From: Arthonia radiata
Taxonomy: Eukaryota; Ascomycota; Arthoniomycetes; Arthoniales; Arthoniaceae
Direction: 5' to 3'
DNA: 64,000 nucleotides
NCBI GenBank assembly: GCA_002989075.1
Contig: PSQN01000012.1
Coordinates: 558,001-622,000 of the forward strand
Shown piece after piece: positions 21,965-33,300 of the stretch. Under the pieces are notes generated by a model, which searched no databases, was not told the DNA's origin, and was given only the letters and a program-made list of their open reading frames with translations. Both the position numbers and the translations under genes were made by a program. The first letter of the stretch is position 1. Each line of letters opens with the position of its first letter.

Positions 21965-23153
21965 GGACATCTTCCGATGAACCGATCCACACCTATGCAC
22001 GATTGTCACGATATCACGCGCTTCTCACGCGCGCTCTCTCTCTCTCTCCATCTCTTTTGTTGATTTGTTTGGGCTGGACCGGGGGCGCCACACCTAATGA
22101 GCAGGATCACGACACATGCTGATGCAAATGCGCTCGAGACTTGACTCGACAGGCTTGGCTTGGGCAACTGATGTATGATACCCTCTGGAATGGAATTGGT
22201 CTGGGTCGGAGGTTGTGTGAATGAAGTCTTGTTTTCTCTGTCCTGCCTCTTCACCAGCCTGCAATTGTCGTATGCTGGCTGTCAACCATTTCCGCTTGAT
22301 GATTGCCGTCTCGCTATTTCCGCTTGTGCGATGCTAGCAAGCTTACACTCATAGCCTTCACTAGCTTGAGGACATGTATAATCCTACGACGCCTCCTGGT
22401 CACAGGCAAACCGGGCGTTGTAAAACAGGTAAGGGACGGCTTGCGCGGCAGCTGAAATTGTGCACTTCGCCGATGCGGCTTCGTTCCGCTCACGGTATGC
22501 GCGGTACGCTATGTAGGCAAGGTAGCTGTCGCATAAATCAGCTGTAAGGAGACGCTGATCAGAAGGCACAGCTTGCGGGCGCATGTGCAGGGTCAGGCGG
22601 CGACTGTGTGCTCATGGCTTGCTCCATGTGAACCCGGTGAAGTCCACCCCTTTTTCGTGAGGCTATCATTTGCTGAGGCTTACAAGACGCTCATCGAAAG
22701 CCTCACGAAAGTGACAGTGACGATGTCAAGCAGTGTAAAGATGGACCAGTCAAGAGATGAAGAAAGGCCCCTGAGTCAGCGGCAAAGGCTTGGCGGAGTG
22801 AGTACAGAGTGACAAGGTACATCGATCCCTTCAAGCAAAAAAAGTTGACGTCCAGATCCCGTCACGGCGCAAAGCTTACAGCCTCTATTCCATCTACTTC
22901 GACCTCGATCTCTTTTTTGGATGGCCCGCACACCTTCTCACGTTCATAGACCCCCCATACCGCTCATCGACGCCCCTCGCTGGTCCCCGCCATTCGCTTT
23001 TTCCACAATCGCTCGTTGGCAGAGTACGGTACACCTATACTGCGCGTTGAGATAGCCTCAAATCGTACCAGCGAGGCCTACGATTGCCACCTACGAGCCT
23101 TTCCTCAACGGTCAGGCAGGATCTGAGTGCGATCGCTGGCGGCGCGTACGGAT
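21965..23153. other. Intergenic, basic-protein gene to carrier gene
   Basis: 1.2 kb without a supportable gene. A CT microsatellite (about 22033-22053) follows the lysine-rich gene. Short open frames on both strands show no conserved features. Confidence 0.45.
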
Positions 23154-24437
23154 ATGGGCTCTAGCCCTGCTCATGTCGATGCGTCTTCTTCTAAGGCGGG
23201 AGCTGCAATCTCACCGATCTCGAGTGTCGCAGCACCAAAGTCATCTGAGCATGAGGTGCGCTAAAGCGTCGTCTGAGCGCAACTGTGCGCTCACAAATGA
23301 CAGCGACTAATACTTTCCACACAGTCTCCTAAACCCAACCCGATACAGTCCGCAGCACCCGTTGCCTCCACAGCGATGACAGAAATACACAAAACGTTAG
23401 CACAGCCCATTGTCGCGTCCTTCATGGCCGGCGGGGTTGCAGGCGCCGTATCTCGCACAGTCGTATCACCACTCGAGCGATTAAAGATTCTGTTCCAAGT
23501 GCAGAGCGCGGGGCAGACCGAATACAAGATGAGCGTGGGAAAGGCCCTCGGCAAGATGTGGCGAGACGAAGGCTTCAAAGGTTTTATGAGGGGTAACGGC
23601 ACGAATTGTATACGCATCGTACCCTACTCTGCAGTGCAATTCGGGAGCTACAACTTTTACAAGAGGGTACGTCGTGGATGTCGCATCTACGGATGGGCTC
23701 CCTTTTCGCAGTATGGTTGCTAATTACTCTTCAGTTCTTCGAGGAGACCCCCGGCGCAGACATAAACAAGAGCCCATTCAGGCGGCTGCTGTGCGGCGGT
23801 CTTGCTGGTGTCACTTCGGTCACATTCACGTATCCGCTCGACATCGTACGGACACGACTATCAATACAATCTGCATCGTTCGGTGCCCTACAGCGAAAAC
23901 AAGGCGAGAAGCTACCCGGCATGTGGGTCACGATGGTCAAGATGTACCAAACGGAAGGTGGCTGGCTTGCGCTGTATCGCGGCATATTACCAACAGTCGC
24001 TGGAGTTGCGCCTTACGTACGTGGAACAACTGACGCTCCTCAAGAAGGGCCTGCTAACTTCCCCACAGGTCGGTCTTAATTTCATGGTGTACGAGATGGC
24101 GCGCTCGTTCGTCACACCCGTCGGCGAGAAGAACCCGGGAACCCTTGGAAAATTAGCTGCTGGCGCCATGTCCGGTGCTGTCGCTCAGACCTGCACATAT
24201 CCTTTCGACGTATTACGAAGACGATTTCAGATCAACACAATGTCCGGCATGGGCTATCAATACAAGTCAATATGGGACGCGATTAGGGTCATCGTTGCCG
24301 AAGAAGGCATGCGAGGTTTGTACAAGGGCATCGTGCCAAATCTCCTCAAAGTCGCACCGAGCATGGCAAGTAGCTGGGTAAGCTTCGAGCTCGTACGAGA
24401 TTTATTAGTATCGCAAGGCACGATCGAACCCGCCTAG
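23154..24437 (+). CDS. Mitochondrial carrier family protein (SLC25; YPR011c-like)
   Basis: An inner-membrane solute carrier. There are four exons at 23154-23255, 23325-23666, 23735-24016 and 24069-24437, with introns of 69, 68 and 52 nt, giving 364 residues. The three repeated modules carry the signature P-x-[DE]-x-x-[KR] as PLERLK (83-88), PLDIVR (182-187) and PFDVLR (287-292). Each is followed by a Gly-rich second helix (GFMRGNGTN, LYRGILPT, LYKGIVPN). The 50-residue Ser/Ala/Pro N-terminal extension comes from the first exon. A start at the internal Met52 would give a shorter, equally normal carrier, but the first exon splices in frame. The nearest group I recall is yeast YPR011c (APS/PAPS carrier) and the CoA/ADP carriers; the substrate is therefore only a guess. 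Confidence 0.9.
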
Positions 24438-24945
24438 GCTTTTACCACGACGATGCGACGACAGGAGCTGCTTCAGGCAGTCATCCGGCCATCAAGACAG
24501 CAGAGACGGAAGCGACGAGAAATCTTCGATATCTCCACGAAGAGACTAAGCATTATCATCCGGCGTGACAGGGCTAGATATGACTTTCTGTAAATTTCAG
24601 CATGAGCAGCATTACTCGCATGGGGTTGCGGCGTTGGATACATTGGAAAAGGCATCTGTGCAAGGCAGAGGACGGAATCTGGTGACTTTTGATGTGATAT
24701 ACGTCGCATATGGCTCGAAGAATCGACAGATTTCCAGGAACTCTTTAGATCAGCTCCGCGTGTCTTTGTGACTTGAGATACGTGTGTCTGTATCTCGCCG
24801 TGCCATCAAAACCTCGCAAGCCCGAGATTTAAGGCAGCATTTTCGCCAAGACGCTATCTACCCACACTCAGCACCAAATTCATGACTTCAACGTCAGACT
24901 CCGAACGGCATTCACAGCAACTCGACGCCCAGCACATCAGTCAAG
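24438..24945. other. Intergenic, upstream of RPL18
   Basis: No gene is seen. An ATG at about 24882 (ATGACTTCAACGTC..) lies upstream of the RPL18 start and could be an upstream start. The rest is 3' UTR of the carrier gene and the ribosomal-protein promoter. Confidence 0.45.
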
Positions 24946-25857
24946 ATGGGTACGTTTCACCCCAATATATTGAAATTTGATTGGAATCGGCACTGAACGG
25001 GAGCGCGGGTGCCTGGGCCGTTGTGAAGCGTTGTGAATCGAGACGAATCCGCGCGCATTAAGCCCAGGCATTTGACGCTCCACGCCCACGCAATCAATCA
25101 ACACTCCTCGAGATTGAAAGCTGACGACTTTGCCACAGGTATCGATCTAGACCGCCACCACGTGAGCTCCGGCCACCGCAAGGCGCCGAAGAGCGAAAAC
25201 CCATACCTCCGTCTTCTCGTGAAGCTGTACAAATTCCTAGCCCGTAAGACTTTCCCACCCACTCGCTCCACCACCAACAATATCACTATCATTCTCCCGA
25301 CCGCAGAAACCGATAACACCCACTAATTTTCCGCGCAAAGGCCGCACCGACTCCCCCTTCAACCGCACCATCCTCCGCCGCCTCTACATGTCCAAGATCA
25401 ACCGCCCCGCCATCTCCGTCTCCCGCATCATCGCCACGGCCGCGACCAAGAAAGCCGAGGACAAGCACAAGAACAAGACCATCGTCGTGGTCGGCCCCGT
25501 CACCGACGACAACCGCGTCCTGGAGTTGCCCAAGCTGTCGATTGCCGCCCTGCGCTTCACGGCTACCGCGCGCGCCCGCATCACGGAGGCCGGCGGCGAA
25601 TGTCTGACGCTGGATGAGCTTGCGCAGCGGAAGCCGACTGGGAGTAATACGCTGTTGTTGAGGGGTGCGAAGAACCAGCGCGAGGCGGTGAAGCATTTTG
25701 GGTTTGGGCCGCATAGTCATAAGGTGAGTTGGGGTTGTGCAATGAGAGTTGTGGTGGGATGTGTGCTAATTTGTGGCAGAAACCGTATGTTGCGAGCAAG
25801 GGTAGGAAGTTCGAGCGTGCGCGTGGACGCAGGCGGTCGAGAGGTTTCAAGGTCTGA
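24946..25857 (+). CDS. RPL18: 60S ribosomal protein eL18
   Basis: A structural protein of the large cytoplasmic ribosomal subunit. I read four exons at 24946-24949, 25139-25243, 25341-25723 and 25780-25857, with introns of 189, 97 and 56 nt. The first exon is only ATGG; splicing gives M-G-I-D-L-D-R-H-H, the expected eL18 start. The other joints give LAR|RTDSPFN and HSHK|KPYVASK. The product has 189 residues against 186 in yeast. Family blocks seen are [92 protein letters not shown] and the basic end [12 protein letters not shown]. An open-reading-frame search alone would miss the start. The coding strand is C-rich to about 25580 and G-rich after. Confidence 0.95.
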
Positions 25858-26390
25858 GATCGTGGAATTCGTTACGGAGCTTCTCAGAGTCTGGAGCATG
25901 GTGTGGAGAGCCTCATGAACAAGGTGAAATGTATCTCGCGAGCAGCGATCGCAGCGAGGCGGTGTAGGTCACCGACAGAAGCATGGCTATGGAGCAGCGA
26001 TAGTCAATGCTAAGCCGACTTCTATTCGGAACTACCTTTGAAACCATCAAAGTCCTCCTCTTTCAACCGCTTTGTCGATATTGCAAGATTTGTAAGGCCC
26101 TCGATTTCGAAGTCCGCTCCAGCAAGAGCTTCCACACGTTTTTTCACCGTGACCGAGCAGGGTGGCCTTCAAACACCCGAATCTTATCAAGCTCGCGTCA
26201 ATTCATAAAATGTCGAGGAGGCTTCCATTTATATTGTCTCATTCTAGACTAAACAGCAAGCAGATGAAAAACGCGTATCGATCAGGACTCATGTTGCTTC
26301 AGTATTGTATCGCTATGGTATATAGTGCCAGCTGTCTGTGCTACCGTCCAACGCCTTACAAGTTCCCACCATTCGTCCATAGTGTATGCC
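25858..26390. other. Convergent intergenic region, RPL18/ISC1
   Basis: Shared 3' region of two convergent genes; no gene or obvious hairpin is seen. Confidence 0.5.
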
Positions 26391-28031
26391 CTAAACACCA
26401 TGCTGCTCATGTAACCTCGCCTGCTCTTCAAGAGCTCTCATGTCCCATAGGAACTCCTTGAGACATGCGATCTCGCTTCCCATGAATAAGAACCCGATCA
26501 GCCCGTCGACCGTCCCGCCCATCAGCCAGAGACTGCAGAGTAGCATCAACAGGAACGCCACCCAGTTTGCCGGCGAGAACCAGACCGCAATCCAGCACCC
26601 AATCGTCACCGTCACACTGACGAAGTAATGCGCAATCCGCATCCTCCTCTGGTGCCGCTCCCTGAGCAGATACTGCTCCGTCATCTCAATGATACTCCGA
26701 TACGTCCCCACCCTCAACGGCGGATCCTGCGCCTTCTTCATCATCGCGCCAAACTTGACCGGCTGCTCCGACGGCGCAGCAGGTATACTATGCGGCCTCA
26801 CCAGCGTCGTCTCCACGCTAAAGTGATCGCTCAAACTGCACCGTAAATTCGGATGCCTATCCGTGAACCCCACATGCGCCGACTGCACCTTCCACAGCCC
26901 ATCCTGCACATGCCCGTGCCACAGATGCGCGAAATCCGGGTTTCCCACGAACACGTAATCCAGCCTCTTCGCGTGGTCGTAGTCCTGCTCGTCCCACCCC
27001 ATCTCCGCCTCGCTCAGCGGCAGCGGCCTGCCGTGCTTGATGTGCCGCTCTAGATTCTTCCGGCGCTTCTCCGGCCATCGCCACGTGTTGCCCATACTGT
27101 CGCATGTCGCGCCTTCGGTCTTGACCTTCCAGCGGACGGACACGCCTTGTTTACCTTCCTTCGCGCGCATGTTTTCTTGCTCCGCGTGCTTCTCGGCGAT
27201 GTAGCGCTCGTCCTTCCCACTCGCCGGCCAGGCATCAACGACGCCGGCGTGGCCCATGATGAGCTCGTGCGCCAGGGAATTTGGGAGCATATTGAAGTCG
27301 CCGCACGCGATGGCGAGATGGCCGCGCTCACGGGCGTCGCGGATGAGTTTCGCGATGTGGTAAGCCTGCGCAGTGCGGTGGCAGAGGTAGGAGTCGTGGG
27401 GCTCAGCCTCGTAAGGGGCGTGGAGGTGCGTGGTGAAGACCTCGATGGTGTCACTCGGGACGCTCTCGTCGTCCTTCTCGTGGAACGTGGAGTCGTCTGC
27501 GGGCGGAGTGCGCGTGCTCATGACGTCGGAGGACTCGGGGAGGAGGGAGGAGCGCGAGGCGTACCCGGTGCGGGGGACGCGGATGCGAGCGTGCGCGACG
27601 CCCTTGCCGACGTACCAGTCGCCGCGGAAGAAGGCGGTGGGGCGGCCGTTGAGGGGGTAGCCGTGCATTTGGGACTCGACGATGGGCCAGCGGGAGAGGA
27701 TGGCGAGGCCGGCGCCGAAACAGCCGTTGTGGTAAAATTTACCATAAGGCAGGATGTGGGAGGTCTGCGTGCGGATGGACTTGTAGTCCTCTTGGGTCCA
27801 GCATTCTTGCAGGCCGACGATGTCCGGGACGGGGGAGGTGTGGGCGATGGCGTGGCCGATCTGGGAGAGGCGGGCGTGACGGTGGTGAGAGATGAATTTG
27901 AGGCCGAGACAGTTGTAAGAGAGGACGTGAATGTGGTCGGTGGGGTCTTGTTGGGTGCCAGAGGAGCCGGGCTTGGAGAGGGGAGTGAGGGAGGTGCTGG
28001 GGTTGATGATGGTGGCGCTGATGACGACCAT
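26391..28031 (-). CDS. ISC1: Inositol phosphosphingolipid phospholipase C (neutral sphingomyelinase-like)
   Basis: It hydrolyses inositol phosphosphingolipids to ceramides at ER and mitochondrial membranes and links sphingolipids to stress signalling. It is a single exon of 546 residues from the ATG at 28031, where the family's N-terminus begins; an in-frame alternative lies upstream at about 28094. The endonuclease/exonuclease/phosphatase fold shows SYNCLGLKFI (39-48), QECW with the metal-binding Glu76, GLAILSRWPI, FTTHLHAPY, GDFNMLPNSLAHELI (near 245) and LSDHFSVE (near 400, catalytic His). Two membrane helices near residues 465-515 (VTVTIGCWIAVWF and FLLMLLCSLWLMGG) match the C-terminal anchor of Isc1. 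It diverges from the SWD3 gene with about 500 bases between starts. The coding strand is C-rich at the 5' end and G-rich at the 3' end. Confidence 0.93.
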   Translation of the reverse strand: MVVISATIINPSTSLTPLSKPGSSGTQQDPTDHIHVLSYNCLGLKFISHHRHARLSQIGHAIAHTSPVPDIVGLQECWTQEDYKSIRTQTSHILPYGKFYHNGCFGAGLAILSRWPIVESQMHGYPLNGRPTAFFRGDWYVGKGVAHARIRVPRTGYASRSSLLPESSDVMSTRTPPADDSTFHEKDDESVPSDTIEVFTTHLHAPYEAEPHDSYLCHRTAQAYHIAKLIRDARERGHLAIACGDFNMLPNSLAHELIMGHAGVVDAWPASGKDERYIAEKHAEQENMRAKEGKQGVSVRWKVKTEGATCDSMGNTWRWPEKRRKNLERHIKHGRPLPLSEAEMGWDEQDYDHAKRLDYVFVGNPDFAHLWHGHVQDGLWKVQSAHVGFTDRHPNLRCSLSDHFSVETTLVRPHSIPAAPSEQPVKFGAMMKKAQDPPLRVGTYRSIIEMTEQYLLRERHQRRMRIAHYFVSVTVTIGCWIAVWFSPANWVAFLLMLLCSLWLMGGTVDGLIGFLFMGSEIACLKEFLWDMRALEEQARLHEQHGV

Positions 28032-28538
28032 GGCTGCTTGTGGTATTACTGCAAAGGGACCTGCCCTCGAGAATGGAACGTGCGGGCATTGCAATTAATA
28101 TGAAGGGCAGAGAAAGAAACGTGTCTCGTCTACGATTTGGAGCATACGTAGCTCCTCTGCGTCCGCGGCGTGGATATCGGCTGAGGCCGCTTGCTTGGCC
28201 CCTAGCGCGAAAGCTCGGACGATCTTTTTTATGCGATCCGCAAAACGGTCGCAGTGCACGCAACCTCAACACTAGGGCTTTAGAAATGTCATGTTCGCCA
28301 ATTTCAGCAAATTTCGACGGGAGCGCAGGCCAGTCCAGTAAGCATTGATAAATAGGCTGCATAGGAATCAATAGCGTAGCCGTGGCACTCCAGAACGGTA
28401 CGCTAGCAAGCTAGTCTGTACTAGCCTCCCGTATTCTCAAACGTGCTCTCCGCGCAAAGAGCGAATCTCTCATGCGTCCTTCTCAGAACCCCCATTTATA
28501 GTAATTGAAACGAGCTCAGCGGCCTCAAAACACACACC
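28032..28538. promoter_or_regulatory. Divergent promoter region, ISC1/SWD3
   Basis: 507 bases between two divergent starts. A TTTATAGTAATTG stretch lies about 45 bases before the SWD3 ATG. No gene is seen. Shared control is possible but nothing in the sequence proves it. Confidence 0.4.
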
Positions 28539-30122
28539 ATGCCTGAGCTCGGCAAGAACTCACCGGCCGCAGAGGAATTTCCCTTACCAGAAGCAAAGCG
28601 CCGACGCATCTCTCCTCCGGAAGACGACGAAACGCCCGTGGAGAAGCAATCACGCAGTCCCTCCTTAGGGCACGACACAGAGCAAGCCTCCGATGCCTCA
28701 GACGCGCATCCAACACCACTGCCAAATATAACCGAAGACACCGCACCAGACACCCAAGAAGACCCCTTACCACCCCTCCCCACCCACCCCAACCTCCTCG
28801 CCGACCACCTCCCCTCCCCCGCCGCCGACACCCCCTACAGCACCGACATCGAGCCCGCCTCCTCGCCTGCTCTCCGTCCCACCACCGCACCCTCGCCCTC
28901 ACCCCAACCCCAACAAGCTCCACGACTAACCTACAAACCAACCCTCACCCTCCACGGCCACACCCGCGCCGTCGCCGCCCTCTCCTACTCCCCGGACGGA
29001 CACCTCCTCGCCTCCGCCTCCGCCGACGCCACAATCAAAATCTGGGACTCAGCAACCGGAAAACCCCTCCACACCCTCCGCGGCCACCTGGCGGGTATAA
29101 ACTGCCTCGCCTGGTCCCCCATCCCCTGCGCGTCCTCCCACACCCCAACCTCCTCCACCACAGCGCAAGGCGACTACCTCCTAGCGAGCGGCAGCGACGA
29201 CAAAACAATCCGCCTCTGGCGCCTCTCCGCGCAATCCGCGAAACCGCACACCACCCCCCTGCAAGGCCACCACAACTACGTCCTGTCCCTCGCGTTCTCG
29301 CCCAAGGGCAATCTGCTCGTCTCCGGCGGGACGGACGAAGCTGTAATCCTGTGGAGCGTGCGGAATTCCTCGCCGCTGCGTGGGCTGCCCGCGCATAACG
29401 ATCCCGTGTACGGCGTGGATTTCTCGTCGGACGGGACGCTGGTCGCGAGTTGTGGGTCGGACGGGCTGATCCGGATATGGGATACAGGGTCTGGGCAGTG
29501 TCTGCGGACGTTTTTTCACGAGGAGGTTGGAGGCGCGAAGCCGGGGTGTTTGGGCACGATGTTTGCGCCGAATGGGCGGTACGTGGCGGGGTGGTATATG
29601 GACGGGGGGGTGCGGCTGTGGGATTACGTGGGGGAGGGGGCGGGCGGAGGGGCGCGGTGCGTGAAGACGTATGAGGGGGCGAAGGTGTCGAAGTACAGTA
29701 TTGGAGGGGCGTGGGGGACGTACGAGATGGAGGTTGAGAAACGGCGGAAGGTTGACGTGACGTTGGAGGAGGGGGATATGGAGGGGGAGCTGCAGTTGGA
29801 CGGAGCGGAGGAGGCTGGCGATGAGAAGCAGGAGGAGGTGTTGAAAGCAATGGAGACCAGGGCATTTTTGGTGAGTGGGAGTGAGGATGGGGATGTGGTT
29901 GTTTGGGATGTGGTGAGCAAGGAGGTGATGCAGAGGCTGGGTGGAGATGCAAGTGGAAAGACGGGGCACAAGGGCACGGTGTTTGGAGTGGCGTGTCATC
30001 CGACGCGACGCGAGATTGTGAGTTGTGGGTTGGATAAGAAGGTGAGAGTTTGGCGGATGGATGATGAGAGTGACAGAGAGGTGTCCGCAGGAGAAGAGAA
30101 GACGGTTGATGGCGAACGTTAG
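28539..30122 (+). CDS. SWD3: WD40-repeat protein, Swd3/WDR5-like COMPASS subunit
   Basis: Swd3/WDR5 is a beta-propeller scaffold of the COMPASS (Set1) histone H3K4 methyltransferase. It is a single exon of 527 residues. The first 130 residues are Pro/Ser/Glu-rich with a basic KRRR patch. WD repeats start near 136: LHGHTRAVAALSYSPDG..IKIWD, LRGHLAGINCLAWSP..IRLWR, LQGHHNYVLSLAFSPKG..VILWS, LPAHNDPVYGVDFSSDG..IRIWD, a weaker one ending VRLWD, then FLVSGSEDGDVVVWD and HKGTVFGVACHPTRREIVSCGLDKKVRVW. An acidic insert (about 405-440) splits the last two. WDR5 and yeast Swd3 are about 315-335 residues, so extensions and inserts account for the surplus. Ordinary WD40 proteins of other kinds remain possible. 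The coding strand is very C-rich before about 29300 and very G-rich after. Confidence 0.8.
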   Translation: MPELGKNSPAAEEFPLPEAKRRRISPPEDDETPVEKQSRSPSLGHDTEQASDASDAHPTPLPNITEDTAPDTQEDPLPPLPTHPNLLADHLPSPAADTPYSTDIEPASSPALRPTTAPSPSPQPQQAPRLTYKPTLTLHGHTRAVAALSYSPDGHLLASASADATIKIWDSATGKPLHTLRGHLAGINCLAWSPIPCASSHTPTSSTTAQGDYLLASGSDDKTIRLWRLSAQSAKPHTTPLQGHHNYVLSLAFSPKGNLLVSGGTDEAVILWSVRNSSPLRGLPAHNDPVYGVDFSSDGTLVASCGSDGLIRIWDTGSGQCLRTFFHEEVGGAKPGCLGTMFAPNGRYVAGWYMDGGVRLWDYVGEGAGGGARCVKTYEGAKVSKYSIGGAWGTYEMEVEKRRKVDVTLEEGDMEGELQLDGAEEAGDEKQEEVLKAMETRAFLVSGSEDGDVVVWDVVSKEVMQRLGGDASGKTGHKGTVFGVACHPTRREIVSCGLDKKVRVWRMDDESDREVSAGEEKTVDGER

Positions 30123-30306
30123 TCTATGGCATTTGATGACATTTATAAACACATCAGGAGCGGATAAGATAATCTAGTGTTGCATGTACAGCGCAAAATA
30201 TGATGCTAGTCATCAAATCATCCTTATTGTTCCAGTCTTTGCATTCTCAACTCCAGTCCCATGCTATTCACACCCATCCGTTTGCCCATGCCATCACTCC
30301 ACAAAA

Positions 30307-33300
30307 TCACATCGTCTCCCAACCCCCGGTATTCACCTCCATCTCCAACTTCCTACTGATCGCACTAGGCACACCATGCCCCAACCACACATCCCTGAAC
30401 AACCGATCATACCGCCTGCGCTCCAGGAATAACCGTCCCCTCCGCTTCAGCCCAAAGTCTGACTCACCATGCTCATCGAGGTACGGCGCCGAAAAGAAAG
30501 CGCCGTTCTTTCCGTTCAAAAAGGCAACGGCGCTCTTGCGGATGTTGAAGAACATCCCCACGTTGCCGCCACAGATCAGTTGATGCCGGTAGCAGCCGCC
30601 GTGGGTTTGGCCACTGGAGACTTCAACGGCGCAGCACTGTGCCTGGCCGCAGAAGATGTCGCCGCAGAAGAGGCAGAGGTGTGGGTCGCTGAGAGTGCCT
30701 TTGGTAGTGGGGCAGCGGCGCGAGAGCGACTCGGCGTTGAGAGTGTCGTGTGTCTCAGGCAGAGCGACGAGCTCGTAGATGCCTGGATGCGGCAGTCGCA
30801 GTGGGCGGGGATTGTTCAGTGCTGAGGAATACTATGAAGTTTCGTTAGCCAGAGGTTAAGAACAAAAGGTGTGAACATCGTCACTTACCTCAAGCTCTGC
30901 CGGCTCATCGCTGGGAAAGGTGCCAGGAGGAGACGGAAGATGAAGACCTGTGTCAGCGAAAGTGCCGGCGGAGTTAGGTGAGAAGATATCGCGCAGAATG
31001 GAGTCTTGCTGTTGCATAAGCAGATCACTATCGCTTGGCTGCGGTGCTGCACCGCCTCGCCTCGGTCGATAGCGATGTACGCGCCAATGTGTAATCCAGA
31101 AAAGCATCAGGTCCTGCAGTCGGCTGCTGAGTCGATTGGATCCGATGCAAGTCTTGATCAGCTCATCGATCGAAGGCAAGCCTAAAGCCGTAATGAGACG
31201 ATCGATTTCCGGATCATCTTGCCTGATGTTCGTGGTACTGCTGAAGTCAACGCCAGCTTGGACGTGCATCAGCAGCAAGCACTTGCGAAGGAAAGGTAAG
31301 GCGAAGCTAGCGACAGATCCGCGTAGGAAACTATCGAACTTGGTACGCTGATTTGGGTTGACTTCAACGTCTCCCAAAAACTCGACTGCTGTGTTGGGGA
31401 TGTCTAAAGGCTCAGCAAGACAGTCTATGATGGTCTGTACGAAGGCCGAGAAGTCTTGCGAGTGCTCGGGCGAGCGAACTGCTTTTGCTTCATCTGCGCG
31501 CGCTCCTTGTGGGTCTGTTCGCTCATGTAGGTCTCCATTAATGTCAGTAGACACGGCGTCGAAGTCTTGCAGATGAGCGACGACCACCTTGACAACTTCA
31601 GACAGTAGGCAAAGTTGCATGATGTGATGTTCGCCGTCATCAAGGCTCAAGTAAGGATTCAGAAAGATCATTGAGCGAGTGAGGAACTCGAACCCGTCCT
31701 CGCTAAGGAGGGGCGCGACTGTATGCAAGCTGTTCTTCGTCGCTCCACGTGCACCACCGAACACAGATCCGAAGAGTTGCATGCGCTGAGTGAGTACAGA
31801 TTGCTTCGTCGCATATGTGCCACCCATCGCCACGTAGGCAGCAGACGTTGAGCAGGTTTCCGAGAGTACTCGCAGATGCGTCACAGTCTGCTCTGATATC
31901 TTATCGAGGAACAGCGAGCTCTCAGGACTGGACTCCTGCCCCCGTAGAGCGAGCTCTGCGGCTGCAATGGATGAACCAAGTGTGCCAGCCAACACATCCG
32001 CCGGTGAATACTCAGTCGGGCTTCGTGCAGGCAATGCGTGCCGCGGATCAAGCTGGTTGACTAAGATGGTCTCCTTCAGTCTCTTGTAAGCCGCGAACGG
32101 CTCGGAGCCTTGGACGTTGTTCTGATCGCGCAAAGCTGACGCTGATGATGAAGAGCCGCCAAGGAACGAGGGCATAGCCAAATGACTTCGGGGGGTCGAA
32201 ATTGGAGGGTCCGGTACGAGCGCAGTCGCATAATTCGTTTGCAAACGGTGATTCCTATATGCTGTTGCCTCCTGCTTGTATACGCTTTCGTTCTCTGCTC
32301 TTGAGTCGGATGCTAGAAATGGCGTCCGCGACAGCAGCCAATCATCGAAGCCTTCACCGACAAGAGTTGACGGATTGAGCATTTCCTTGGGCTTGAAGAT
32401 GATGGGAAGGAAGGTGTTGGCCAATGCTTTGCATAGTGGACAGACAAACTCCTTGAGAGGCAGTCGCTCAGGGTGATTCCTAGCAATCTGAAAGCTATGG
32501 CGTCTGGTGGTTGCGGTATTGTATGTTTCGAAGCATGAGTAGTGCATGAGGTGGCCGCAGCTTGTGGCGACGTTCCCGGTGTGCGTATATTCTGATGGCC
32601 ATCCTTTGCCGAGGCCTCGACGCTCATGCATGATCGCCTCGCCGTTGTCGTTGACCCTCATTACGCGTTCGACGTTGCTGCGTGCGATACCGAATGGTCT
32701 CAAACCTTCAGTGTCCCGATCATAGCTCGGAGGCACCATGCCAACTTCTTGTAGGTGGGTGACATCTTCAAGATCGGTGTCACGGAAAATCTTGCTTTGG
32801 ATGATATAGACGAGAGAGCCGTATAGACGTTGATCATCCGTCTCCTCTTGACAAAAAATGCAGACGTCCTTAGGAAAGCTCCATGTGGGTGGAGCACCAA
32901 CATCGCGCATTTCTATGTCGTCGGCAAGGTCGTCCCAGTCATCAAGATCAGCGTCGCCCATTTGGTGTGACATGAAATCGCTCTGTTGCTTCTTGAATGC
33001 GGCCATGACACGTGCATTACGCTCTTGTGCCTTTCGCTTCTTTTCGGCCATTTCTTGTGCTGCTACCTCCTTTGAGGGGTGTGTTTCTGCGTCTTCAGAC
33101 TTCATACCCTTCTCGTGAGTAAGCTGGTCGAAAGCCATAGGTCGCTTCTCACGTAGCCTCTTGATGACTGCTCGTATTTTCGGCTTGCTGCTGAGGTGCA
33201 AACCCGGCGCATTTCTCAGGTTATACAGCTGCCGCAGAATAGAGATGTTCGAATCGCCCCCAAGATGCTGGGCGTCCATCTCAGTGTACAAAGCAGCATC

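Noticed and set aside
27147-28103. 318-codon + strand open frame antisense to ISC1
   Set aside because: It is a shadow of the ISC1 gene; strong third-position skew removes stops on the opposite strand. No domain is visible.
29035-30152. Two minus-strand frames of more than 300 codons antisense to SWD3
   Set aside because: Pro/Arg/His-rich products of the C-rich/G-rich skew in SWD3; the WD40 repeats on the + strand explain the region.
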